From the NCBI GenBank assembly GCA_027314685.1, contig DAHVAI010000236.1:1-5548 (forward strand): DNA of 5,548 bases, given 5' to 3'. The notes under the pieces are model-generated. The model worked only from the letters and a program-made list of their open reading frames with translations. It had not been told where the DNA came from and did not search any database. Source of the stretch: Nitrososphaerota archaeon. Lineage in GTDB: Archaea > Thermoproteota > Nitrososphaeria > Nitrososphaerales > CADDZS01. The translations under genes were made by a program, and so were the position numbers. Shown here in pieces: positions 1-5,548 of this stretch; within the stretch, counting starts at the first letter, position 1, and every line of letters starts with the position of its first letter.

Positions 1-187
1 ATGAGTTATCTTGGCTAGTGAATGGATCAGACATCACCAATCCTGATTGTGTCATGGTGATTGAAGGGCCATGAGTTACATTGAATAAAACAGCCATTTG
101 TGATCCGAAAACGCCAAAAATCAATAGTGCAGCTGCTACAACCACTAGTGATAGGGCCGTTATGAGAGACCTCTTTCGCTTGAACAT
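1..187 (-). CDS. Membrane-anchored or secreted protein of unknown function (partial, C-terminus beyond left edge)
   Basis: An open frame reads leftwards from an ATG at 187-185 to the window edge without a stop, giving 62 residues. An in-frame TGA at 199-197, with no other start codon between, fixes this start. The N-terminus begins MFKRKRS, a positively charged stretch, followed by a hydrophobic segment at about residues 8-28 rich in L, V, A and I. This is typical of a signal peptide or an N-terminal membrane anchor with the remainder outside the cell. After it comes a polar Ser/Thr-rich stretch containing an Asn-Val-Thr sequon (residues 36-38), a possible N-glycosylation site in an archaeon. 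I recognise no family from this fragment. It is divergent from the epimerase gene and shares the 188-412 intergenic region with it. A role in the cell envelope is plausible but is inference only. Confidence 0.65.
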   Translation of the reverse strand, partial: MFKRKRSLITALSLVVVAAALLIFGVFGSQMAVLFNVTHGPSITMTQSGLVMSDPFTSQDNS

Positions 188-412
188 TTCACTACATCAT
201 GAAGTTCATAGAACGACTATTCAATTCAGTTTCGCAGAATAATACTAGTAGATTTTACCTCACGAGATCGTGAGTTTCGGACAAAGAGATTGAGTCTTAT
301 TACGTGGGCCAATAGTTGTTCTTCTGCTTAGTTTGTTGCAGACGATTAATCTCGAAAATTCTTTCCAAACCCAGTTCAATTGCATGTTAGATCAATCTCT
401 GGTAAGCTTTTG
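188..412. promoter_or_regulatory. Divergent intergenic region between membrane protein and epimerase genes
   Basis: About 225 bp separate the divergent starts at 187 (minus) and 413/416 (plus), so promoters for both genes must lie here. I see no strong archaeal TATA box. The best rightward candidate is the AT-rich stretch around 345-361, which contains a CGAAAA run resembling a BRE; this is weak. A perfect short inverted repeat lies at 259-274. No convincing small gene was found: an ATG at 384 in another frame gives only nine codons. Confidence 0.4.
259..274. repeat. Perfect inverted repeat, possible operator or hairpin
   Basis: CTCACG and CGTGAG are exact reverse complements separated by the four bases AGAT. 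The 6-bp arms could be a protein-binding palindrome or a small hairpin. The element lies roughly midway between two divergent genes, where an operator could act on both. It lacks the T-run expected of a terminator. An element of this size can arise by chance, so the assignment is tentative. Confidence 0.3.
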
Positions 413-415
413 ATG

Positions 416-1396
416 ATGAGCGGATCAAAGGTAGTGGTAACTGGCGGGGCGGGGTTCATCGGCAGTCACATTGTGGATGAATTAGTCAGAAATGGTATCG
501 AGACCTATGTTGTAGATGATTTGAGTAGTGGTTCTATGACGAACCTTTCAGAAAATATTGAAACACCATTATTGCACATAAAGATTGGTGATATAAGCAA
601 CATCGCAGAGCTGCTTTCAGATGTGAGTAACATCGACACAGTGTTCCACGAAGCAGCAATTGCAAGCGTGCCCAAGTCAATTTCAGATCCATTGTTGGTC
701 CATAAAGTCAACATGAATTCCTCCATGCAGGTGCTAGACTTTTGTGTCAAGAAACGAGTTAGGCGCCTTGTATTTGCCTCCACATCTGCTGTTTACGGGG
801 CGGTAAAAACGCCACCTGCAATTGAAGATCTTCATTGCGAACCAGAATCACCATACGGCGCTTCGAAATTGGCTGTTGAAGGATATCTAAAAGCATACAA
901 CAAAGCGTACGGGCTTGAAACGGTTGCTTTACGATACTTTAATGTGTTCGGTCCAAGACAGAGATTGAGCGACTATAGCGGAGTCATCACGCTATTCATC
1001 AACAAGCTTTTGCATCATGAACGGCCAATCATCTACGGAGACGGAACACAAACAAGGGACTTTGTGCACGTCAGAGACATTGTCCGTGCAAACCTGCTTG
1101 CCATGGATTCTGACAAAGCAGCAGGGGAGACATTTAACGTGGCGTCAGGAAACCAAGTGAGCATACTGAAACTTTTCGAAATTATCAAAGAGTTGACTGA
1201 AGAACATCAAATTGTGCCTCTCTTCGGCCCCAAGAGACCAGGAGACTTGCAAGGTTCTCTGCTTTCTATAGAAAAGATACAAAATAAACTCGGGTATAGA
1301 CCCAAGGTAGAACTCAAACAAGGATTGGGAGAACTGATAGAATCGATCAAGAAGAGCTCAATGCAGATCGCATACCCAAAAAATATACGAATCTAG
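416..1396 (+). CDS. NAD-dependent nucleotide-sugar epimerase, probably UDP-GlcNAc/UDP-glucose 4-epimerase
   Basis: This is an intact extended short-chain dehydrogenase of 326 residues, the usual length for GalE/WbpP-type C4-epimerases, which invert the C4 hydroxyl of UDP-sugars using bound NAD in the cytosol. Visible motifs are the Rossmann nucleotide loop TGGAGFIGSH (residues 9-18), the DDLSSG segment at the second strand (34-39), HEAA (78-81), the catalytic Ser/Thr in ASTSAVYG (121-128), YGASK with catalytic Y147 and K151, RYFNVFGPRQ (173-182), and the substrate-loop signature GDGTQTRDF (208-216). At the position equivalent to E. coli GalE Tyr299 and WbpP Ser306 it has Ser281, which suggests N-acetylated sugars are accepted. 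The frame extends upstream to a TTG at 380, but the Rossmann fold begins just after the tandem ATGs at 413 and 416, so one of those is preferred. It converges on the pelF-pelG cluster and may supply it with UDP-GalNAc. Exact substrate is inferred; dehydratase or 5-epimerase relatives are less likely. Confidence 0.93.
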   Translation: MSGSKVVVTGGAGFIGSHIVDELVRNGIETYVVDDLSSGSMTNLSENIETPLLHIKIGDISNIAELLSDVSNIDTVFHEAAIASVPKSISDPLLVHKVNMNSSMQVLDFCVKKRVRRLVFASTSAVYGAVKTPPAIEDLHCEPESPYGASKLAVEGYLKAYNKAYGLETVALRYFNVFGPRQRLSDYSGVITLFINKLLHHERPIIYGDGTQTRDFVHVRDIVRANLLAMDSDKAAGETFNVASGNQVSILKLFEIIKELTEEHQIVPLFGPKRPGDLQGSLLSIEKIQNKLGYRPKVELKQGLGELIESIKKSSMQIAYPKNIRI

Positions 1397-1439
1397 CTAT
1401 ATGGGTAGTCGTGCCCTAGTTTCGGACCTGCCTTAATCT

Positions 1440-3074
1440 CTAGACAAACCTTGAAAGATGTATACTTGCAGCTTCATCAAGACCCTTACGCACAATAGCA
1501 AAGCTCGCGATAGCAAGTAGTATTGACTCTCCAAGATATGCGAAGACAATGTACTGAAATCCGAAAGATCCTAAGAAGTAACCAATTCCACCGACGAACA
1601 ACACCCCAACTGCACCTATTACACAGACATTCCTGATCTTATTCATGAAGGTAAGGAACATTGCGTTTCCTCCAAATACAGCCATGAATATGTTGCTTAT
1701 GACCGCAACATCATATATTTGGGTGCTCAGCAGAGATCCGTGGAGCACTGCCATTATCAACGGTCCAAAGTAGATCATCGTACCTCCAACGGCAATTGTG
1801 CTTACGACTGTCGTGGCAATCATTTTCTTGTAACGCACCGACAAGAAGTGTTGAATTTTCGCAGTTTCGCTGATGGAACTTGATTGAGACAGGTTGTACA
1901 ATTCATCATGCAAAGGAGCTAGCATTACATATTGAATTATGAGGGATGGAAAAAGTGCTACCAGAGCGGAATCTGCTCCAGAATGATATTCGGTGTTGAA
2001 CAGCATGAAAAAGTGTACTCCACCAACAAAGTGAATAGGGCTATAGACCCAAGAGACGATTCGATCTCCGAAAAGAATACAGAAAAAGAGCATGCCGTAA
2101 ATGAAGTATGGCAAGATCTCACGCATTTGCACGCGGAATCTCGACTTTAGCGTGTTCTTGATCGCCGACACTGGCGAATAGAAAGTCGGATTATCTGCTC
2201 TCTTGGATGAGTTCTTTTGTTCAAAAACCGAGTAATGATAATAGACTGAAGGGATTGACATTACAACTACTGCTATGGCAAGCGAGTAAAAGTATCGTGT
2301 TGTGACATCAGGAAGCAGATTGGCAGACAGGAAGTAGAATGATAACAGGGCGGCCAATCCGATGCTGTAGGTATATACTATCACCATGATCTTTCTCTTG
2401 CTGTAGATGATCATGAAGCTTGACATGAGAACTGAAAGAGCCCAAACACTCGCAACTGAAATATTGATCAAGTGTACTGGAATACCTTGAACGTGACCGG
2501 CGGTATACATGATTGAGGTCATAGCAAGAAGCATGATCAGCAATAGTGCGTAATACCGCTTCAGTATCCTGCGAGACTCAGAACGATTAAGCTGTGAGTC
2601 GTAAAAACCGAACAGCCTGCCAAAACTACTCATTCCGCCAGATATCACCAGGCCGCTGTAAATGCCAATCACGAAGGCTGTCGTGGCGTCAAGTGGTAAT
2701 ATCTCAGAGAGAAACAATGAAACCCCGAATATCAAAAGAACTGCATACGATGCGACCCATGGATATGCGACAGTGAAGGCCTCCGCAGTCCTTCGACCGA
2801 GACTTCGGATTGGAATGGTCAGCCGAAGAGGTAAATCACCTTCAGCATCGTAGTATCCGGAAAACTCCTGAACGTTTCTTGCGAGGTCTGCAAGATCCTG
2901 AAAGCCATGCTCAGATGCTTGTTTGTTGGTATAGCCTAGAACTTCCAGAAAAACAACAATATCCGCTAAACTTGAAACGTCGGGCTTGAGTTCCGCAATC
3001 GATCTTGTGGCCTTTTCAAGAAACATCTGGCGCTCGGCAATTTCAGCCTCACTATCTCTATCGTGTATGCTCAA
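1440..3074 (-). CDS. pelG: PelG-like polysaccharide export membrane protein with N-terminal extension
   Basis: This is a 544-residue polytopic membrane protein. Hydrophobic segments lie at about residues 104-126, 132-153, 173-193, 204-224, 228-250, 261-280, 320-342, 367-388, 418-440, 452-476, 483-503 and 505-527. That is about twelve, as in bacterial PelG, a MOP-superfamily-like protein thought to carry Pel polymer across the membrane together with PelF. The GDRIVSW segment (336-342) and the following YHSGADSALVALFPSLI (363-379) resemble the conserved middle of PelG. The first ~100 residues are soluble, charged and helical and precede the first membrane helix, making the protein longer than usual PelG (about 450-460). 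The start taken is a TTG that overlaps the TGA of the upstream pelF-like gene (sequence TTGA), implying translational coupling. An ATG at 3026 would give 528 residues. Assignment rests on topology, motif resemblance and the PelF neighbour; another MOP-family flippase is the alternative. Confidence 0.8.
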   Translation of the reverse strand: MSIHDRDSEAEIAERQMFLEKATRSIAELKPDVSSLADIVVFLEVLGYTNKQASEHGFQDLADLARNVQEFSGYYDAEGDLPLRLTIPIRSLGRRTAEAFTVAYPWVASYAVLLIFGVSLFLSEILPLDATTAFVIGIYSGLVISGGMSSFGRLFGFYDSQLNRSESRRILKRYYALLLIMLLAMTSIMYTAGHVQGIPVHLINISVASVWALSVLMSSFMIIYSKRKIMVIVYTYSIGLAALLSFYFLSANLLPDVTTRYFYSLAIAVVVMSIPSVYYHYSVFEQKNSSKRADNPTFYSPVSAIKNTLKSRFRVQMREILPYFIYGMLFFCILFGDRIVSWVYSPIHFVGGVHFFMLFNTEYHSGADSALVALFPSLIIQYVMLAPLHDELYNLSQSSSISETAKIQHFLSVRYKKMIATTVVSTIAVGGTMIYFGPLIMAVLHGSLLSTQIYDVAVISNIFMAVFGGNAMFLTFMNKIRNVCVIGAVGVLFVGGIGYFLGSFGFQYIVFAYLGESILLAIASFAIVRKGLDEAASIHLSRFV

Positions 3075-4591
3075 TTCGAATCGCTACGCACTGCTTGGGC
3101 CAGCAACTTTGTCGGTGGCGCTATGCTATTTTTCGAGCTACTTTCGCCTAAAGGAACCAAGCTATCGTATAGTCTCCTGTATTTCCCATTTGACGCTTCT
3201 ATCGAAAATCTCTCGCGAGCTCGCTGCAATGCTAGATAACCAAGTTTTTTTCGAAGTTGCTCGTCTCGTAGGAGCTGGATTATTTTGTTGGCCAAGTCTC
3301 TTGGACTCAGGCTTTGTACGAGCAAACCACAACCCTCTAGCGCCTCGCCAACTCCTCCAACATTGGCCGCCACTAGAGGCTTGCCGCAAGCCATTGCTTC
3401 AATAACTGAAAATGGGAATCCTTCGGTAATGCCAGTAAACACGACCAAGTCACCGGAATTGTAAGCAACCTCGGGTTGTGCAGTCCGGCCCATGAATTTG
3501 AAATTCTCCTCAAGGTGAAGAACTTTGACCAAGCTCTGACATCGTTTGGCGTAATCGAGATCAATAGCCTCGCCGTACAATTGACATACAACATTAGGTA
3601 TGTCTTCTCTAACTATGTTGATTGCATGGATCAACCCCGGGATGTCTTTCCAGACATCGATCCTTGCGATCGATACTACCGTCGGTCGGTCGCTGACTCT
3701 TTTTACCTCGAAAGGCTTGAATCTGTTTGTGTCGATTCCATTGTAAATCACGCTGATCTTGGATTGTGCTACACCCATCATAATCTCCCATACCGCGTTA
3801 GAAGCACACACGGGCACGATGGCGTTTGCCTCATGGTACACTGTCATGATGATATTGTGGGCAAGTCGCTTCCAGAATTTCAGATCAACTTCCTCGTTTA
3901 ACTGTAGGTTGAAATTAAGAAGCTGTTCACGGTACGCAACACCGTGCTCAGTAACCACTACCGGGCAGCCGTATTTCCTCTTTTCACATATTGCGGCAAA
4001 GGAAGGAAACCAAGCGAGTGAACAATGAACAAGATCCACTTTGGGCATCTCAAACGAAATTATCTGCAACCCTCTCTGGAATGTCCTGAACGCATTCAAC
4101 GCCTCAATCAGATGCATCGTTGCAAAATCGGGGTTGGACCGAAGATATTCCAGGTAGACCTCCCATGTCTTGCTATTCTCAAAACACTTCTTTACATCGT
4201 GCTCCACTAAGAATTTGTGAAGCTCGTAAATGCTATCAGCAGTGCTTTCAAAGTTGCAATCTTTGGATAGAATATTTTCGATGAATCTTCTGAAAATCGG
4301 AATAAATTCGTTCGATATTACTGATTGAGTGGTTCGTCTCATTCTTTCAGAGAATTTATCGTTCACACTGCTAAATTCTTCGAGTCGATTTGTTCCGAAA
4401 AGGGGAATCGCCATTACGTTCTCGACATAATCGGGAACTTCATACTTTGCGCTTACATTTGAATTCGAGAGTTGGTTTAAGATGGAGAACCTGATTCCAC
4501 GCATTCCTTCAACAAGGAATTTCTCCCAGCTGTAGACTCCGCCTGATGCAACATTGGGATAATTGTCCCAGTTGATCATTAGCACTTTCAT
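3071..4591 (-). CDS. pelF: PelF-like family 4 glycosyltransferase
   Basis: This is a GT-B fold, retaining GT4 glycosyltransferase of 506 residues, close to the length of bacterial PelF, the cytosolic enzyme that polymerises Pel polysaccharide from a UDP-sugar. The N-terminal half has PelF (DUF3492-type) hallmarks: the acceptor-side glycine loop in YPNVASGGVYSW (residues 11-22), the KYEVPDYVENV block (49-59), a helical insertion to about residue 180, and TEHGVAYREQ (214-223). The C-terminal donor domain shows YNGID (283-287), the DYAKRCQSLVKVL region, FMGR (366-369) and the EX7E signature with Glu390 and Glu398 in EGFPFSVIE, then GKPLVAANVGGVGEAL. No signal peptide or membrane segment is seen. 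ATG 4591 begins right before the first beta strand; a TTG two codons upstream (4597) is possible. The gene starts 19 bp after the TPR-like gene and its stop overlaps the pelG-like start, consistent with one operon. A generic GT4 is the alternative, but the next-door PelG-like protein argues for PelF. Confidence 0.87.
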   Translation of the reverse strand: MKVLMINWDNYPNVASGGVYSWEKFLVEGMRGIRFSILNQLSNSNVSAKYEVPDYVENVMAIPLFGTNRLEEFSSVNDKFSERMRRTTQSVISNEFIPIFRRFIENILSKDCNFESTADSIYELHKFLVEHDVKKCFENSKTWEVYLEYLRSNPDFATMHLIEALNAFRTFQRGLQIISFEMPKVDLVHCSLAWFPSFAAICEKRKYGCPVVVTEHGVAYREQLLNFNLQLNEEVDLKFWKRLAHNIIMTVYHEANAIVPVCASNAVWEIMMGVAQSKISVIYNGIDTNRFKPFEVKRVSDRPTVVSIARIDVWKDIPGLIHAINIVREDIPNVVCQLYGEAIDLDYAKRCQSLVKVLHLEENFKFMGRTAQPEVAYNSGDLVVFTGITEGFPFSVIEAMACGKPLVAANVGGVGEALEGCGLLVQSLSPRDLANKIIQLLRDEQLRKKLGYLALQRARERFSIEASNGKYRRLYDSLVPLGESSSKNSIAPPTKLLAQAVRSDSN

Positions 4592-4610
4592 ACGCAAGAC
4601 TCTGAGATTT

Positions 4611-5174
4611 CTATTTCACGATCGGAATCTTCTGCAGCTTCTCCAACCATGTGTGATGCATGTTTAGAAAATCATCTACCGCCTTCACTGCCTCATCTGT
4701 TTTTGTTTCCTTATCTTTCTTGGAGAGTAAGGTTAACATAATTTTTTGAGGTGGAGGTTCTGCGCTATTTTCAGGTTTCAACATTTCACCTTGAATTAAC
4801 AAGAGTTCGTTATGAATCTCGGAGGCTTGCTTGATATTGTGGGCTAGGAGCGAGAAATAATATGCTCTCTCTAATGACCACAATCTCTCTTTTAGTTCCT
4901 TTCCAACAACTTTGGAATTGTTTTCATAGATGCTTGCAGCCTTGCTGTATAACCGCGATGAATCGAGAACATCGCCAGATTTCTCTAAACAAGAGGCAGC
5001 AGACGCACAGCTGAGAGCTGACCGCAACGGCAGTCCTTTTGTAATGCACTCTGTCGCATCTTTTAGATAATAAATAACGGCATCGACATATCTGGAGGAT
5101 TCCTCCGATTTTACTGCCAAGAACCAGGCATTCGACTCATCAGTAAGGCGATTCAGCCATGTAGTGGCAGGCAT
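4611..5174 (-). CDS. TPR/SNAP-like helical repeat protein, function unknown
   Basis: This soluble 187-residue protein appears almost entirely alpha-helical, with no signal peptide or membrane segment. Residues 52-66 and 69-85 form a TPR-like helix pair: ALSCASAASCLEKSGD, then a helix containing SSRLYSKAASIYENN, with the small and aromatic residue spacing seen in TPR and alpha-SNAP repeats. Further amphipathic helices lie at about 6-45 and 92-130. A Pro-rich linker (139-142, EPPP) separates these from a charged Lys/Glu/Asp-rich C-terminal helix (150-182). It is probably a scaffold or adaptor rather than an enzyme. It is the first gene of the minus-strand cluster, 19 bp ahead of the pelF-like gene and preceded by a TATA-like element. 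In bacteria PelE, which has TPR-like repeats plus membrane helices, bridges PelD, PelF and PelG. This protein could fill a similar role without an anchor, but that is speculation. ATG 5174 is the start used. Low sequence complexity makes family assignment unsafe. Confidence 0.8.
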   Translation of the reverse strand: MPATTWLNRLTDESNAWFLAVKSEESSRYVDAVIYYLKDATECITKGLPLRSALSCASAASCLEKSGDVLDSSRLYSKAASIYENNSKVVGKELKERLWSLERAYYFSLLAHNIKQASEIHNELLLIQGEMLKPENSAEPPPQKIMLTLLSKKDKETKTDEAVKAVDDFLNMHHTWLEKLQKIPIVK

Positions 5175-5199
5175 TCCAGTCTTGTCCTCTTCTTAGATT

Positions 5200-5217
5200 C
5201 TTTTAAATTTCATTTAA
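5200..5217 (-). promoter_or_regulatory. TATA-like promoter element for the TPR-pelF-pelG cluster
   Basis: Read on the minus strand, a GAAA segment (BRE-like) leads into TTTAAAAG at 5207-5200, a good archaeal TATA box. Archaeal transcription usually starts about 25-27 bases past the TATA centre, which here is near 5177, only a few bases ahead of the ATG at 5174. The transcript would therefore be nearly leaderless. An AGAGG at 5190-5186, 11 bases before the ATG, could be a Shine-Dalgarno sequence if transcription starts further upstream. The element overlaps a perfect 6-bp AT-rich inverted repeat (5203-5217, TTAAAT and ATTTAA with three bases between), which could be a regulator site or chance. 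Confidence 0.45.
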
Positions 5218-5446
5218 GAATGGCGGAGATGTCTTCACGTAAATTGTACTAGAGATATTTACCTATTTGAGTTATCTCATTTCGACTAGCGAATTCAAAA
5301 TAGAGAAGTTAGTGAGCCGATGGCCAGTTTATGAAGAATTTTCTAGATATTTTATGTTAGATCGTAATATAGCGCTGATATTGTTAGTGCTAGATGAAAT
5401 CCGAAAGTCAATGGCGTAATACTTTGGAGCCTGAGCTGATTCTGAA
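5218..5446. promoter_or_regulatory. AT-rich divergent intergenic region upstream of the LLM oxidoreductase
   Basis: About 230 bp of AT-rich sequence with stops in all frames separate the TATA-like element of the minus-strand cluster from the oxidoreductase start. Several TATA-like stretches occur (around 5350-5357 and 5364-5371) but none sits at the ideal distance from the ATG at 5447, so the rightward promoter cannot be fixed. A GGAG at 5425-5428 is too far from the start to be a convincing ribosome binding site. The ATG-led frames here are only a few codons long. Confidence 0.35.
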
Positions 5447-5548
5447 ATGAGGATCGGAATAAAGACCAGCCAAGCTGGCTATAGCTATCGCGAACTGTCT
5501 CAGATTTGGCGAAGGGCTGAAGAGCTAGGTTTTGATTCAGCTTTTCTG
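5447..5548 (+). CDS. LLM-class (luciferase-like) flavin/F420-dependent oxidoreductase, N-terminal fragment
   Basis: Thirty-four codons run open to the right edge. The translation begins MRIGIKTSQAGYSYRELS and continues with a helix ending RRAEELGFDSAFL. This is the classic first beta strand and helix of the luciferase-like TIM barrel: an initial R-[IV]-G-[IV] strand, a turn with a polar loop, then an A-E-x-L-G-[FY]-D-S helix end. Family members use FMN or, very commonly in archaea and actinobacteria, coenzyme F420 to oxidise or reduce small molecules. An in-frame TGA at 5432-5434 and no other start codon before 5447 fix the ATG. Substrate and cofactor cannot be told from the fragment; F420 is inferred from the likely archaeal host. 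It is divergent from the polysaccharide cluster and is probably not part of it functionally. Confidence 0.85.
   Translation, partial: MRIGIKTSQAGYSYRELSQIWRRAEELGFDSAFL

Noticed and set aside
380..415. Upstream TTG start for the epimerase, adding 11-12 residues
   Set aside because: The extension has no family counterpart and two tandem ATGs sit just before the conserved first beta strand; the TTG start is less likely.
505..783. 92-codon minus-strand open frame inside the epimerase gene
   Set aside because: It is a shadow of the epimerase Rossmann domain, whose frame carries the family motifs.
1397..1439. Possible bidirectional terminator between convergent genes
   Set aside because: Only a 3-bp GGG/CCC pairing with a large loop and no clear T-run is visible, so no terminator can be supported even though termination must occur near here.
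2986..3405. 139-codon plus-strand open frame across the pelF/pelG junction
   Set aside because: It is antisense to two real genes, has no recognisable motif, and its translation lacks domain-like character.
3476..3901. 141-codon plus-strand open frame antisense to the pelF-like gene
   Set aside because: It lies wholly within a well-supported glycosyltransferase gene with conserved motifs, and its translation shows no recognisable domain; it is an antisense shadow.
5268..5277. Ten-base match (TGAGTTATCT) to bases 2-11, each followed by a similar CTAG-GAAT stretch
   Set aside because: One copy is inside coding sequence and the other is intergenic, the similarity breaks down beyond a gap, and a ten-base match in 5.5 kb of AT-rich DNA may be chance; not enough for an attachment site or mobile-element ends.

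Overview
The window looks like a piece of archaeal chromosome, most likely a mesophilic member of the Nitrososphaeria (Thaumarchaeota) or a relative. This is an inference. It rests on an archaeal-type TATA element close to a start codon, few convincing Shine-Dalgarno sequences, frequent AGA/AGG and ATA codons, moderate G+C judged by eye, and the start of a luciferase-like (probably F420-dependent) oxidoreductase at the right edge. No RNA gene, insertion sequence or CRISPR array was found.

Layout from left to right. Bases 1-187 (minus) hold the N-terminus of an unrecognised membrane-anchored or secreted protein that runs off the left edge. Bases 188-412 are a divergent intergenic region with a small perfect inverted repeat. 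Bases 416-1396 (plus) encode an intact extended-SDR nucleotide-sugar epimerase. It converges across 43 bp on a minus-strand cluster that is transcribed from about 5175 down to 1440. In order of transcription the cluster is a 187-residue TPR-like helical protein, a PelF-like GT4 glycosyltransferase, and a PelG-like 12-helix membrane protein. Bases 5175-5446 are a second divergent intergenic region that carries a TATA-like element for the cluster. At the right edge an LLM-type oxidoreductase begins on the plus strand and is cut off after 34 codons.

The main interest is that PelF and PelG homologues sit side by side, apparently translationally coupled, next to a TPR-like protein and an epimerase. 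In bacteria PelF polymerises the GalNAc-rich Pel polysaccharide on the cytosolic face, and PelG carries it across the membrane in a complex with PelD and PelE. The epimerase has a serine at the position that, in the WbpP/GalE family, lets N-acetylated sugars fit, so it could supply UDP-GalNAc. The group therefore looks like a reduced, single-membrane Pel-like polysaccharide synthesis and export module. No PelA, PelB, PelC or PelD is visible in the window. That functional assignment is inferred from homology and context.
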